Assembly: GCA_030035585.1 (NCBI GenBank)
Contig: CM057473.1
Coordinates: forward strand, 13,876,501 to 13,940,500
Reading direction: 5' to 3'
Source: Dugong dugon
Taxonomy: Eukaryota; Chordata; Mammalia; Sirenia; Dugongidae
Length of the DNA: 64,000 nt
A program made the position numbers and the translations under genes. The notes under the pieces are model-generated. The model was not told the origin of the DNA. It saw nothing but the letters and a program-made list of their open reading frames with translations, and made no database searches. Shown piece after piece: positions 1-12,118 of the stretch. The first letter of the stretch is position 1; every line of letters starts with the position of its first letter.

Positions 1-244
1 TTCTCTAAAGAATTAAATAATCTGTGGATGAGCCTGTCAGACAATGATTTAGCATGACAGAGAAATAACATGTCTTCATCCTTTTTTTTCTTTTTATCCA
101 AGTTTAAGATTATTTTTCTTTATAAATACTTAATGGACCCCTCTGTAGTGAACGTCGTTTTGCTAAAGCTGGTTTACTAACTTGATAGAAGAGAGGAGAA
201 TCACAGAGGCCTATTCTACAAATCCACATTGAGTGTCTACTGCT
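1..244. other. Unassigned AT-rich DNA
   Basis: No gene, RNA or recognisable repeat is visible before the first AfroSINE. There are short T-rich runs near 81-95 but no open frame worth calling. Confidence 0.5.
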
Positions 245-256
245 ATTCTACGTGTA

Positions 257-411
257 CCAAACCCATTGCTGTAGTGTCGATTCCAACTCATAGTGACCCT
301 ATAGGACAGAGTAGAACTGTCCCAAAGGGTTCCAAGTAGGGTCTGGTGGATTTGAAGAGCCGACTTTTTGGTTAGCAGCTGAGCTCTTAACCACCGGACC
401 ACCAGGGCTCC
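257..411 (-). mobile_element. AfroSINE, short form
   Basis: This is a tRNA-derived SINE read on the minus strand. The tRNA-like head with a B-box-like stretch lies at the right end (about 350-411), and the 3' end with the reverse complement of a 'gagtcggaatcgactc'-type motif lies at the left. Candidate imperfect target-site duplications, ATTCTACGTGTA at 245-256 and ATTCTAAGTATA at 412-423, frame it. It lacks the extra middle segment seen in longer copies. It has no coding capacity. Confidence 0.88.
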
Positions 412-423
412 ATTCTAAGTATA

Positions 424-1228
424 GTTTAGCTAATTGCGAGACTTGTGATGAATAAGTCCTTTCGCAATTTTGCCAAAATGACTTTTATTGTCTTACCTGT
501 CACTACTTTCTAAACAGTAGCCACATTCCACACTGAAAGATCCCTAATGTATACCATGGGTAGTCACCATGCAAATGATGTTCTTTCTGTTTGACATGTT
601 TTGCTATGTCATTTCTTCACATTGCAAACTTCAAATTATTTGTGCAAGCACAGTCTAACACAACTTTCTCTATGAAATCTTTAGCTTTTTTTCTTTAGAA
701 TCAATTACTTCACTTTCTTTTCTACCTTTGTTAAATACTCATAACAGTGAATATTGTTAATACTTGTTTACCTAACTGTCTTCATTGCTAGACAACATTG
801 TATTTTCAAAAGTTAACTATAGTACTTCGTGTATAGTGGAAATTCTATTTTTTTTAAAATTAATTCAGTTAGAGAAAACAGTTTACCGAGTACTCTTGGT
901 TAGGAGTATGGGGTGTCAGGGAAGACTGAGCAGTGAATTGTAGAGCAAGTGGAATCAAAGAGAGAGAAAGAAGTGCAGTGCTGATCAGAGGGAAAAGGTC
1001 AGTGTGTTTCAGTTGGAAACAGACACAGACAGAGACGGATTCTCTTAAATCAGATAAATCAATAAAGGACGAAAAATAGGGTGTATAGGAATTAACGATA
1101 TACACATAATAATACTGAAAAATGTTTGAGTGCAGCCCATGCCAAGCTCAGCTTATGACTCGGTACAATGTGAATATTTGTGTCTGAATTACAAAATGAG
1201 CATATAAAGCTAATTCAATAATTTAGAT
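424..1228. other. Unassigned DNA
   Basis: This is AT-rich sequence without a recognisable exon, RNA gene or repeat. The open frames are short, have no recognisable domain and are not supported as genes. Confidence 0.45.
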
Positions 1229-1240
1229 AAAAATACATTT

Positions 1241-1746
1241 CTACCACAGCCTCCATGAGACTGAGTCCAGAACAACTAGATGGTGCCCAGCTACCACCAC
1301 CGACTGCTTTGACAGGGATAGCAATAGAGGGTCCTGGACAGAGCTGGACAAAAATATAGAACAAAATTCTGACTCACAAAAAAAGACCAGACTTACAGAC
1401 CTAACAAAGACTGGAGAAACTCCACGAGTATGGCCCCAGGACACCGTTTTAGCTCAGTAATGAAGTCACATCTGAGGTTCACCCTTCAGCCAAAGATAAG
1501 ACAAGCCCTTAAAACAAAACAAGACTAAAGGGACACAGCAGCCCAGGGGCAAGGCCTAGAGCCAGAAGGAGACAGGAAAGCTGACAATAGGGAACCTAAG
1601 GTCCAGAAGGGAGAGTGTTGACATGTTGTGGGGCTGGTAACCAATGTCACAAAACAATACGTGTACTAACTGTTTAATGAGAAGTTAGTTTGTTCTGTAA
1701 ACCTTCATCTAAAGTATAATAATTTTTAAAAAAGATAAAGAAAACA
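1241..1746 (+). mobile_element. 5'-truncated L1, 3' UTR only
   Basis: The sequence matches the 3' UTR of the two long L1s in this window (about 36300-36780 on the plus strand and the complement of about 4380-4850), ending in an A-rich tail. The 12-bp direct repeat AAAAATACATTT at 1229-1240 and 1747-1758 is a convincing target-site duplication. Unlike the long copies it has one simple 3' terminus, without the extra ~230-bp duplicated block, so it may represent an ancestral or sister L1 subfamily. It codes for nothing. Confidence 0.82.
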
Positions 1747-1831
1747 AAAAATACATTTTAAAAATTCTGGCTTAACTAAATAATCACTTCAGTTATCCAT
1801 TTCCCCTTATTAACAATCTAGTTTCATGAGC

Positions 1832-2028
1832 TTTCACTGCCTTTGAGTGGATTCTGACTCATAGCAACACTATAGGACAGAGTAGAAACTGCCCCATAGG
1901 GTTTCCAAGGCTGTAATCTTTATGGGAACAGACTGTCACATCTTTCCCCCATGGAGCAGTTGGTGGGTTCAAATTGTCAACCTTTTGGTTAGCAGCCCAG
2001 CACTTAACCACTATGCCACCAAGGCTCC
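1832..2028 (-). mobile_element. AfroSINE, long form
   Basis: This is a minus-strand AfroSINE with the additional middle segment (about 1912-1960, containing a 'ctttatgggaacagac' block) that separates the long from the short form. The tRNA-like head is at the right end and finishes at the terminal 'ggctcc'. Confidence 0.85.
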
Positions 2029-2193
2029 TCATAATTACAGTAAGAATAAAGTTAAAATAGCTTTTTTTTTTTTTTGGTGTGAAAATCTCAGAATATATTT
2101 GAAGTCTGTATCTATGATGCAAGGAAGTACACGTGATTTTTAGATGTAGTTCTTAATTTCACCCAGAAAAAAACAGAAACAAAAAGGGTAAGT

Positions 2194-2795
2194 CTTCGTT
2201 TCCTACTACTGTTGTAATAGAAATACCATAAGTGAGAGACTTTAAAGAACATTTATGTTCCCCCAGTGTACAAGGCTAGAAGACCTAACTCAGAGCGCTG
2301 ACTATAGGGAAAGGCTCTCTCTCAGTCCACTCTGGGGAAAAATCCTGTCTCAGCTTCTGTAGCCCTGGTGTTCCTGGCTTCGTGTGGCATCTATCGTTCC
2401 CTTTTTTACTTGCTTCTGTGTCTATTCTCTTCATTTTATATCTCATAAGTGATTAGATGGAAACCCTGGTCACATAGTGCTTAAGTGCTATGGCTGCTAA
2501 CCATAAAGGTCAGCAGTTCACATCCACCAGGTGCTCCTTGGAAACTCTATGGGGCAGTTCTACTCTGTCTTACAGGGTGGCTGTGAGTCGGAAGGGACTC
2601 GATGGCACCGGATTTATTTTTTTATGTGATTAGATTTAGGGCACACCCTACGCAGATATGACCTCATCAACATGACAAAGAAAACCTTATTCTTAGAGGG
2701 GATTATATCCACAGATAGAGGGGATTATATCCACAGGTATAGGGGATAGAGTTCCAAGACATATTTTGGGGGAACACAGTTCCATACATAATAGC
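2194..2795 (-). mobile_element. MLT1-like MaLR LTR, split by an AfroSINE
   Basis: Read on the minus strand this resembles an MLT1 (ERVL-MaLR) solo LTR. The left edge has a diverged 'tactgttgtaatagaaataccat' block and the right edge a 'gggggaacacagttcca' block, both characteristic of the family as I remember it. It is heavily diverged and no internal retroviral genes are present. A plus-strand AfroSINE at 2459-2625 interrupts it, so the LTR is older than that SINE. Confidence 0.62.
2459..2625 (+). mobile_element. AfroSINE, short form, nested in the MLT1-like LTR
   Basis: This is a plus-strand AfroSINE with the 'ctggt..agtgcttaag' head, the 'gctgctaacc' block and a 'gagtcggaagggactc' 3' end. 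A perfect 10-bp duplication, GTGATTAGAT, at 2449-2458 and 2626-2635 gives its boundaries. Confidence 0.9.
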
Positions 2796-3571
2796 ATATA
2801 TAGATAAAATCTTGAAATCTTTAGATAGAATTCTGAGTTGAATACAAATTCATCAAATAATCTTTTACTAGCTCACTTCCCTTGGGTTGTCCATCTGGGT
2901 TTAAAGGGAAAATGTTTCACATGATAACTAAAACTTATAAACTAAAAAAAAAAAAAAGAATATTCCACGTGTCCTCATCAGCTTCCCCTGATTCAGCTTT
3001 CACCTACACAATTCACATACTTCTGACTGGAGACACCTGTTGAAAATTTATAAATTCACCATATGCTGCCAAACAGCATAACGGAGGAGAAATGCAACTA
3101 CCCTAGGAAACTGGAAGCAGTGCCCAGACTATTAGGCATGTCAAAATCCAGGCCCATAATATTAAAAATTTGATTGAAACCTCAGCTTTGTAACCTGCAA
3201 TTTGGATGCATCAGATGTTTAATATGCATGATCAATGCCAAGAAGAAATTTATTTTAACTTATGTTTTATGAGGCTTTAGGGGGGAAAAGTGGATGCTTT
3301 CCAATCTCCTCATCTAAATACATACAGAAATGGTAAGTCCATTGTGAAACCAGATTCAGATCAGTTATGATGCCTTCCATAGCCTCCTAGCATTTATCTG
3401 TCCTCCCTAGTAAGGAGGCTACCATATTCCGAATATCTTGCAGGCAGATGTGTAATGTACATACTTAGAATTGAGGTGAAATTCTGTGACAAAATAAACA
3501 CTTCTGTTAATAAAAATCGTAGAGAGATTGAGCTGAACTTTCATTAACACCTAGTATTTATGTAACACTTC
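2796..3571. other. Unassigned DNA
   Basis: No coding region or repeat family is recognised. There is a short A-run near 2944-2957. Confidence 0.4.
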
Positions 3572-3732
3572 CAAAACCAAACCTATTGCCATAGAGTCGA
3601 TTCTGATTCTTAGTGACCCTATAGGACAGAGTAGAACTGCGCCATAGGGTTTCCAAGGACTGCCTGATGGATTCGAACTGCTGACCTTCTTGTTAGCAGC
3701 CGAACTCTTAACCACTGTGCAATCAGGGCTCC
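3572..3732 (-). mobile_element. AfroSINE, short form
   Basis: The left end shows the complement of the SINE 3' tail ('ccaaaaccaaacctattgcc') and the right end the complement of the tRNA-like head, ending 'cagggctcc'. The middle 'ctataggacagagtagaac' block is well preserved. Confidence 0.88.
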
Positions 3733-4128
3733 AGGTCGCACTTCAGGAGGCACTTTAATGTCAATTTTCTTATTTCATATTTGAAAATTAAATTAGTAAA
3801 ATATTATAGTCCTCATTGTACATGCAACACTATAAAACGTAAGAGAAGTTAATTACTTCTTAAAAACACAAATAAGTATTAAACTCAAATTCTTCTATCA
3901 CAGTGTCAAAAAAAGGAAGAACAACTTGGCTTGCCTTTTCCTATTGCTTCACATAATTTAGTTTATTAAAGCAATACATAGTGTAATTATCACACGACAT
4001 CATGACCTACATTGGAAAGGATCCATCTTCATCAGTATAAAAGAATTTATTATCTAATTCTTGTTGTATATTTTAAGGAAAAAAAATCTCTTTGAACTCG
4101 GTAAGATAGAAGTCTCTGAGTGCTAAAT
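3733..4128. other. Unassigned DNA beside the L1-A insertion
   Basis: This is AT-rich sequence with no recognisable feature. It ends at the left target-site duplication of L1-A. Confidence 0.4.
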
Positions 4129-4143
4129 GATTCTCTACTTTTT
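4129..4143 (+). repeat. Target-site duplication of L1-A, left copy
   Basis: GATTCTCTACTTTTT is identical to 12443-12457 and abuts the poly(A) end of L1-A. The TTTT content fits an L1 endonuclease target. Confidence 0.93.
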
Positions 4144-5275
4144 AATTTTTTTTTTTTTTTTTTTTTACAATAGTACACATGTTGTTTTATGACATTGGTT
4201 AAAAACCCCACAACATATCAACCCTCTAACATCTCAACATTTTTTTTGGTGAAAATATACATAGCCAAAGATACACCATTTCAAAAATTTCTACATGCAC
4301 GGTTTAGTGACATTGACTACGCTCTTCCAATTGTGCTGTTATCCTCACTTAAGATGAAGGCTTACAGAACAAAATAGTTTCTCATTTAACAGTTACTACA
4401 AATGTTGCCCTATGACAACAGTTAACAATCTCACAACACATCAACAATATCCTTACTCAACCTTGGGTTCCCTATCATCAGCTTCCTTGTCCCCTTCTGT
4501 CTTTTGGCCCCTGTCACTGGACTCCTGTAACCTCGTTATTCTCATTTGGTTTTACGTGGCTGTCCACTCCCAGGCTGAACGGTGAACCTCGGAGGTAACT
4601 TCACCATTGAGCTAAAAGGGTGTCTGGGGGCCATACTGTCAAGGTTTCTCCAGTCTCTCTTAGGCCAGTAAATCTGGCCTTTTTTTTTGTGAGTTAGAAT
4701 TACGCTCTACATCTTTCTCCAGCTCTGTCCAGAGCCCTCTGTTGTGATTCTGGTCAGAGCAGTCAGTGGTGGTAGTCAGGCACCATCTAGCTGTACTGGA
4801 CTCAGTCCGGGGGAGGCCTTGGTAGCTGTGGACAATTAGTCCTTCGGACTAATCTTTTCCTTGTATCCTGTTCTCTTCATTCTCCCTTGCTCCCGAAGGG
4901 ATGAGACCAGTGGAGTATCTTAGATGACCGCTCACAGGCTTTGAAGACCCCAGACACTACTCCCCAAGGTAGAATGTAGAGCATTGTCTTTATAAACTGT
5001 GTCATGCCAATTGAGCTAGATGTTCCCTGAGACCATGGTACCCACAGCCCTCCTCCCAGCAATTCAGTCCCTCAGGGAGCTTGGATGTGTCTATGGGGCT
5101 TCCATGACCTTTCCTTGTACAAGCTGTGATAGTTTACCCTGTACTGTGTACTGTCTCACCCTTCACCCAAGATACCACTTATCTATTGCTTATTTAGTAT
5201 TTCCCCCCACTCCCTCCCATTCCTGGTAACCAACAAAGATTATTACATTTTGTGGGTGAACTTTTTCAGCAGTTT
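4144..5275 (-). other. L1-A 3' UTR, composite type
   Basis: In sense order the 3' UTR first reaches a terminus-like block (about 4440-4330), then a segment resembling the 3' end of ancient L1s (about 4330-4240), then an internal A-run (about 4239-4246), then the start of a second terminus-like block (about 4230-4168). Poly(A) follows early, so the last ~85 bases seen in L1-B, including AATAAA, are absent. Confidence 0.7.
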
Positions 5276-8200
5276 TTACCATAGAGGTCTCATAGAATAT
5301 TTGTCCTTTAGTGATTGACTTATGTCACTCAGCATAATGTCATCCAGCTTCATCCATGTTATGAGATGCTTCACAGATTCATTGTTGTTCTTTCTCGTTG
5401 CATAGTACTCCATTGTGTATATGTACCATAGTTTGTTTATCCATTCATCTGTTGATGGGCATCTAGGTTGTTTCCATTGTTTTGCTATTGTGAACAATGC
5501 TGCCATGAACATAGCTGTGCATATGTCTATTTGAGTGATGACTCTTATTTCTCTAGGATATATTCCTAGGAGTGGGATTGCTGGATCGAATGGTATGTCT
5601 ATTTCTAGCTTTCTGAGGAAGTGCCATAACATTTTCCAAAATGGTTGTATCATTTTGCATTCCCACCAGCAGTGCATAAGAGTTCCCATCTCTCCGCAGC
5701 CCCTCCAACATTTGTTATTTCCAGTGTTTTTGATTACTGCCAGTAATGCCGGGGTGAGATGGTATCTCACTGTGGTTTTAATTTGCATTTCTCTAACTGC
5801 TAGTGATCGCGAGCATTTCCTCATATGTCTGTTGGCCATTTCAATGTCTTCTTTGGTGAAGTGTCTGTTCATTTCCTTTGCCCATTTTTTAATAGGATTA
5901 TTTGTCTTTTTGTTGGAGAGGTGTTGGATTTTCTTGTAGATTATGGAGATTAGACCTTTGTCTGACTTGTACTGTCCAAAAATTTTTTCCCAGTCTGCAG
6001 GTTCTCTTTTGACTCTTTTGGTGAAGTCTTTTGAAGAGCATAGGTGTTTGATTTTTAGAAGAATCCAGTTTTCTAGCTTATCTATTGGGGTTTGTGCATT
6101 GATGGTTACGGTTTATATCGTGTTAATGCTATGTATTAAGGCCTGAAGTGTTGGTCCTATTTTTTATTCTATGAACTTTATAGTTTTAGGCTTTATATTC
6201 AGGTCTTTGATCCATTTTAAAGTAGTTTTTGTATATGGTGTGAGGTATGGGTCCTGTTTCATGTTTTTGCAGATGGATATCCAGTTTTGCCAGCACCATT
6301 TGTTAAAAAGACTGTCTTTTCCCCATTTGATGGACTTTGGGCCCTTGTTGAAGATCAGGTGACTGTAGGTGGATGGATTTACATCTGGGTTCTCAATTCT
6401 GTTCCATTGGTCAATGTATCTGTCGTTGTACCAGTACCAGGCTGTTTTGACTACTGTAGCTGTATAGTAGGTTCTAAAGTCAGGTAGTGTGAGTCCTCCA
6501 ACTTTATTCTTCTTCTTCAGTAGTGCTTTACTTCTTCCCTTTCCATATAAAGTTAATGATTAGTTTTTCCACCTCTTTGAAGAATGTTGTTGGTATTTGG
6601 ATCGGGATTGTGTTGTATTTGTAAATTGCTTTAGGTAGAATTGTCAATTTCACAATGTTGAGTCTGCCTATTTGTGAGCATGGTATGTTTTTTCATTTAT
6701 GTAGATCCCTTTGGGTTTCATGCAGTAGTGTTCTGCAGTTTTCTTTGTATAGGTCTTTTACACCCCTGGTAAGATTTATTCCTAAGTATTTTATCTTTTG
6801 AGGGGCTATTGAAAATGGTATTGTTTTCCTGATTTCCTTTTCATTGTTCTCCTTACTGGTATATAGGAATCCAACTGATTTTTGAATGTTTATCTTGTAT
6901 CTTGCTACTCTGCTGAATCTTTCTATTAGTTCCAGTAGATTTCTCATGGAGTCTTTAGGGTTTTATATGTATAGTATCATATCATCTGCAAACAGGGAGA
7001 GTTTAACTTCTTCATTACCAATTTGGATGCCCTTTATTTCTTTTTCTTGCCTTATTGCTCTAGCTAGAACTTCCAGCACAATGTTAAATAGGAGTGGTGA
7101 TAAAGGGCATCCTTGTCTTGTTCCTGTTTTCAGCCTCTCTCCATTAAGAATGATGTTGGCTGTTGGTTTTGCATAGATGCCCTTTATTATGTTGAGAAAT
7201 TTCCTTTCTATACCTATTTAATTGAGAGTTTTTATCAGGAATGGGTGTTGGACTTGGTCAAATGACTTTTCTGCATCAATTGAGATGATCATGTGATTCT
7301 TTTCTTTCCTTTTATTTATGTGGTGGATTACGTTGATTGATTTTCTAATGTTGAAGCATCCTTGCATACCTGGTATGAATCCTACTTGGTCATGGTGTAT
7401 TATTTTTTTGATATGATGCTGAATTCTATTGGCTAGAATTTTGTTGAGAATTTTTGCATCTACATTCATGAGACATATTGGTCTGTAATTTTCTTTTTTT
7501 GTGATGTCTTTGCCTGGTTTTGGTATCAGCGTTATGCTGGCTTCATGGAATGAATGTGGAAGTGTTGCTTCCTCTTCTATGCTCTGAAATAGCTTGAGTA
7601 GTACTGCTACATGCTCTTCTGTAAATGTTTTGTAGAATTCTCCAGTAAAGCCATCTGGGCTGGGCTTTTTTTGGTTGGGAGTTTTTTTTTATTACCTTTT
7701 CAATCTCTTCTCTTGTTATGGGTCTCTTCAGATTTTCAACATCACTTTGGTGTAGTTTGAATAGTCCATGTGTTTTTAGAAATTTATCCATTTCATCTAG
7801 GTTTTCAAATTTGTTGGAGTATACTTTCTCATAGTATTCTGTTATAATCCTTTTTATTTCAGTTGGGTCTGTTGTAATGTCCCCCATTTCATTTCTATTT
7901 GGGTTGTGTCCTCTCTGGTTCTTCTTTTGTCTGTCTGGCCAGTGGATTGTCGATTTTGTTGATTCTTTCAAAGAACCAACTTGATGATTCTTTCTATTGT
8001 ATTTCTGTTCTCCATTTCATTTATTTCTGCTCTGATCTTTACTATTTCCTTTCTTCCGGTTGTTGTGGGCTTTTTTTGCTGTTCTCATTCTATTTGTTTG
8101 ATTTCTGTAGTTAATGTTTTGATTTTGTCCCTTTCTTCTTTTTTGATATATACATCTATTGCTTTAAATTGTCCTCTGAAGACTGCCTTTGCTGTGTCCC

Positions 8201-9062
8201 AAAGGTTTTGGTATGATGTATTTTCATTCTCATTTGATTCTACAAATTTTATGATTCCATCTCTGATAACTTCTATTACCCAGTGATGTGTACGCAGGGT
8301 ATTATTCAGTTTCCATGTAGTTGATTTTTTTTCCTTGCTCTTTCTATTGTTAATCTCTACCTTGATGGCATTGTAGTCAGAGAAGATACTGTGAATTATC
8401 TCAAGGTTTTGGATCTTGTTGAGGATTGCTCTGTGGCCTAAGATGTGGTCTATTCTGGAGAATGTTCCATGTGCATTGGAAAAGAATGTGTACTTTGCAG
8501 TGGTTGGATGGAGTGTTCTATATATGTCTATGAGGTCAAGTTGGCTGATTGTGCCCGTTAGGTCTTCTGTATCTTTGCTGAGTTTCTTCTTAGTTGTTCT
8601 GTCCTTTACTGAGAGTGCTGTGTTGAAGTCTCCTAGTATTATTGTGGAACTGTCAGTTTCTCTTTTCAGTGTTGTTAGAGTTTGTTTTATGTATTTTGGA
8701 GCCCTATCATTGGGTGGGTAGATGTTTATGATGGTTATGTCTTCATTATGGATCGTCTCCTTAATCATTATATAGTGTCCTTCTTTGTCTTTTATGGTAG
8801 ATTTTGTTTTAAAGTCTATTTTATCTGAGGTTAGAATTGCAACTCCTGCTCTTTTTTGGTAGTTGTTAGCTTGATATATTTATTTCCAACCTTTGACTTT
8901 TAATAAATTCACATCTTTGTTTCTAAGGTGTGTCTCTTGTAGTCAGCTTATTGATGGATCCTGTTTTCTTATCCATTCTGTCGCTCTCTGTCTCTTTATT
9001 GGTGCATTGAGTCCATTTACATTCAGTGTAATTATTGATAGATGTGAGTTTGTTGCTGTCAT
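5276..9062 (-). pseudogene. L1-A ORF2 (endonuclease/reverse transcriptase), disrupted
   Basis: The start ATG at 9062-9060 opens a frame like MTATNSH of L1-B, and the end matches the usual ORF2p end ([10 protein letters not shown]). At about 1260 codons it fits the family's ~1275. The APE-type endonuclease shows GDFNTAL (about 8633-8613) and SRIDHI (8459-8442). The usual SDH motif reads SDY at 8381-8373, so a catalytic histidine is lost. The reverse transcriptase active site FADD lies at 6992-6981. An in-frame TAA follows it at 6965-6963. A C-terminal Cys-rich motif C-x3-C-x7-H-x4-C lies at 5710-5657. Several frameshifts split the frame, for example near 7990, 7480 and 6690. It is not functional as read. 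Confidence 0.9.
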
Positions 9063-9499
9063 TTTGTAGTGCTTTTTTAGTGGTGCTGAAGTTTTCTTTG
9101 TTCTTCTTACTCTCTTGTGCTGAGTTACTTTTCTTTGTGGAATTTTTTTTTTTATTTCTTTTGTTTTTGTTGGTTTTCTTTTGCTGAGACTATGTTTTTC
9201 CTCTTTTTTTTTTTTTTTTTTTTTTTAGTATGTTTGTCAACTTTCTTTGTTGTTGCCATGAGTTTTAGCCTTATCTTTCTAAGTTTGAAGCAGTCTACCA
9301 ATACTTGGTATCGCCTTGCCTTCCTCTCCTTTAGAAGGTTCTATACCTGTGCCATTTATTCCCTCGTTTATTGTTTTGCTGTTGTTGTCATTACTGATTA
9401 ACTGCTCTGAGTCCCTGTTGTAATTCTTTTGGTCTTGGATAGTCCTCGAGAGTTCATTTCCTAGATTGGTATCTGGCTGGTATGATCCTGCATCCTAGG

Positions 9500-10640
9500 T
9501 TCTCCCTGTGAGCTAAAGCCGATTTTCCTCATATCGAAGAACTCCCTTTAATAATTCTTGTAAGTTTGGTTTGATTTTTACATATTGCTTTAATTTGTGT
9601 TTTTCTGGAAATGACCTAATTTCACCATCAAATCTGAACGAGAGTTTTGCAGGATATATTATTCTTGGCTGGCAATTTTTTTCTTTCAAGATTTTATATA
9701 TGTCATCGCATTGCCTTCTTCTGCATGGTTTCTGCCGAATAATCTGAACTTCATCTTACTGTTTCTCCTCTGTATGATTTCTTGTTTTTCATGAGCTACT
9801 CTCAGAATTCTTTGTTTGTCTTTGTTTTTGACGAGTGTGAATATGATATGCCTTGGTGATTTTCTTTTGGGGTTTCTTCTATATGGGGTTCGTTGAGCTT
9901 CATGGATGGCTAGCTTTTCATCTTTCATGATATTCGGGAAGTTTTCTGTCAGCAGTTCCTCAATGATCCTCTCTGTGTTTTCCGTTTTCTCCCCCTGTTC
10001 TGGAATTCCAATCACTACAAATTTTTGCTTTTAATTGTGTTCCACATAATTCTCAGTGTCTCTTCATTTTTCTTTGTTCTTTTTCTGAGTTTTCCTGAAA
10101 CAGAGTTTTAGCCAAGTGTTTGTCTTCAATTCCACTGATCCTGTCTTCCACCGTTTCAAATCTGCTTCTCAGCCCTTCTATGACACCGTCCATTTCTGAA
10201 ATCTTGTTGTTTATCTTTTGGATTTCTAATTGTCATCTTTGTATAATTTCGAGTTGTGAATTTATTTTGGCATTTTGTTCCTGCATTATTTTCCTGAATT
10301 ATTCCAATTTTTTGTCCATATTTTCCTTGAATTTGTGTAGTTTTTCCTCATGTTTGTTAGCTTTTTGCCTTAGCTCTTGGAGAATTTTGAGATTAGAGAT
10401 TTGAATTCCCTATTAGGTAGTTCTAGTGCATTTTCTTCCACAGGAGAGTCATCTGGTGTTTTATTTTGGACACCTACTGGAACCATCCTGTCCTGTTTTT
10501 GTAAATGTTTTGATATTGTCTCCTGTTTTAGGGGCATTCAGTAGTTATTTTTCTCATTTATTGATCATAGATTTGTTTGTTTCATCCCTTTTTTAAAAAA
10601 AAAAATTTGACTATGTCTGAGCAGGCAGACTGTGTCTTCT
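9500..10640 (-). pseudogene. L1-A ORF1 (RNA-binding chaperone), degenerate
   Basis: An open stretch at 10015-9686 on the minus strand encodes the central and C-terminal part of an L1 ORF1p, starting MIGIPEQGEKTEN and including an ENFPNI block and a PRHIIFTLVK block of the RRM and C-terminal domains. Upstream, about 10600-10030 contains A-rich coiled-coil-like coding sequence broken by stops. The original start codon is not certain, so the outer limits are approximate. ORF1p normally trimerises and packages L1 RNA with ORF2p in the cytoplasm. This copy is dead. Confidence 0.75.
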
Positions 10641-11586
10641 TTGTCGTTTGCTCATCTGTGTGCTCAATACTTTTTGCCTTCTTCTCCAACTGGCAGTGTC
10701 AGTCACTCAGATATGGTACGGCAGGGCAGATCTAGCTGAAGAGGAGTTACTGGGATGGATTGTTTGTGGCACTTACTACAGCCACCAGAGTGGGTCGGTA
10801 ATCAGTGCAGGGCATGTTCCAGTAGGCCGTGCCTGTGCTGCTTGGTAGTGTGATGTCAAGCACACAGTGCAGGTAGGCAGGATGCAGCAGGGAGATTGTC
10901 GTGTGTGGAGCTAAGATGGATATGGGAGAGCGGAGAGAGGAACAGGAGCCAAAAACTTACAAACAAGCGAAAAAGAATGGTAGGGGAGCTTGCCGTTGGA
11001 GTGGAGAATGAGAGACTATGAAATGGAGAAAACCAGAAAGAGAAAGAGGAAGAAAAGAAAAGAATGAATAAATAAAAATCCGAAAGATTAAATAACTGCA
11101 AAGTTCCCAGGGATCCCATCGGTGCAGCTGTGAGGTCTGGGGAAGTAGCTCTCAGGTGTTGCAGTACAGCCTGGCTAGAAGGCGTAGAGGTATACAACAC
11201 TAGGTATTCAGGGAACAGAAAGAGAAGGAATATAGAGAGAGATGAGAAACTGAGCAATGAAGAAAGACAAAAAGGGAAAAAGAGGAAAAAGAAAACAAAA
11301 CAAATTAAAAAAAAAAAAAAAGGAACAAGAAAGGCTCCCAAACAAAACAGAAAAAAAAAAAACAATTAAAAAAGAAATGTTCTCAGGGATCCCTCTGTAC
11401 TTCTGTGCAGGCCGTGGGTGAGTCTCCTTGCCACACAGCTCCACCTGGCCAGAAAGGTCTCCCAACTCAAGAAAAGGAAAAGAAAACAAACTAACAGTTC
11501 AAAACAAAGAAACAAACAAAAGCCCTGGGATCCCACCAGCGTGGCAGCCCAGACCAGGAAGCAGCTCCACACTTGAACGGAGCTCC

Positions 11587-12118
11587 GCAGCCCCTCAGGA
11601 AGAAGCAAAAATGGCGCAGGGGGCCAGGTACTCGAGCGAAAGGAGGGGGAGGTGGCAAGAGGTAAGGAAGAAATCAAAAGGAGAAAAAAAAATAAGCAAC
11701 ACTAGCAGCCAACAAATGGTACTCAGAGACCCAGCTAGTGCAGACTGGTGTTTCTGGACAAGAGACTGTGTCTGCAGGAAGCAGAGGGGGCCAAGTGTGG
11801 GTGAAGAAGTGTAGAGAGTGGGAAAGCGTATATCACAAATTACCGGAGTTCTGCAGCCCCTCAGAAAGAAACAAAGATGGAGCACGGGGAGAGGTACTCG
11901 AGCGAAAGGAGCGGGAGGTGGCCAGAGGCAAGGAAGAAATCAAAAGAAGCGGAAAAAAGCAACACCAGCAGCCAACAAATGGCACTCAGAGAGTCGCCCG
12001 TTCGGGTGTGTCTAATCCAAGCAGCCAGTGTTTCCTGGTCAAGAGACTGTGGCCGCGGGAAGCAGAGGAGGCCGAGTCAGGGTGAAGAAGTGTGGGGGGT
12101 GGGAAAGCATATATTGCA
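11587..12118 (-). repeat. Two tandem ~266-bp monomers in the L1-A 5' UTR
   Basis: The anchor 'gcagcccctca' occurs at 11587 and again at 11853, a period of 266 bp. Each unit carries 'tactcgagcgaaaggag', 'aaggaagaaatcaaaag', 'cagccaacaaatg' and 'agagactgtg' in the same order. The repeats sit within the likely promoter region of L1-A. Each unit contains an ATGG core (near 11610 and 11876) reminiscent of a YY1 site. The promoter role is inferred by analogy with monomeric mouse L1 promoters. Confidence 0.85.

Noticed and set aside
7981-8721. Plus-strand open frames opposite L1-A ORF2
   Set aside because: They are antisense shadows of ORF2. The sense frame shows the endonuclease motifs.
10856-11489. 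Long F/L-rich frames on the minus strand over the L1-A 5' UTR
   Set aside because: They arise from the purine-rich 5' UTR read in the complementary direction and have no domain. L1-B shows the same effect at 30845-31434.
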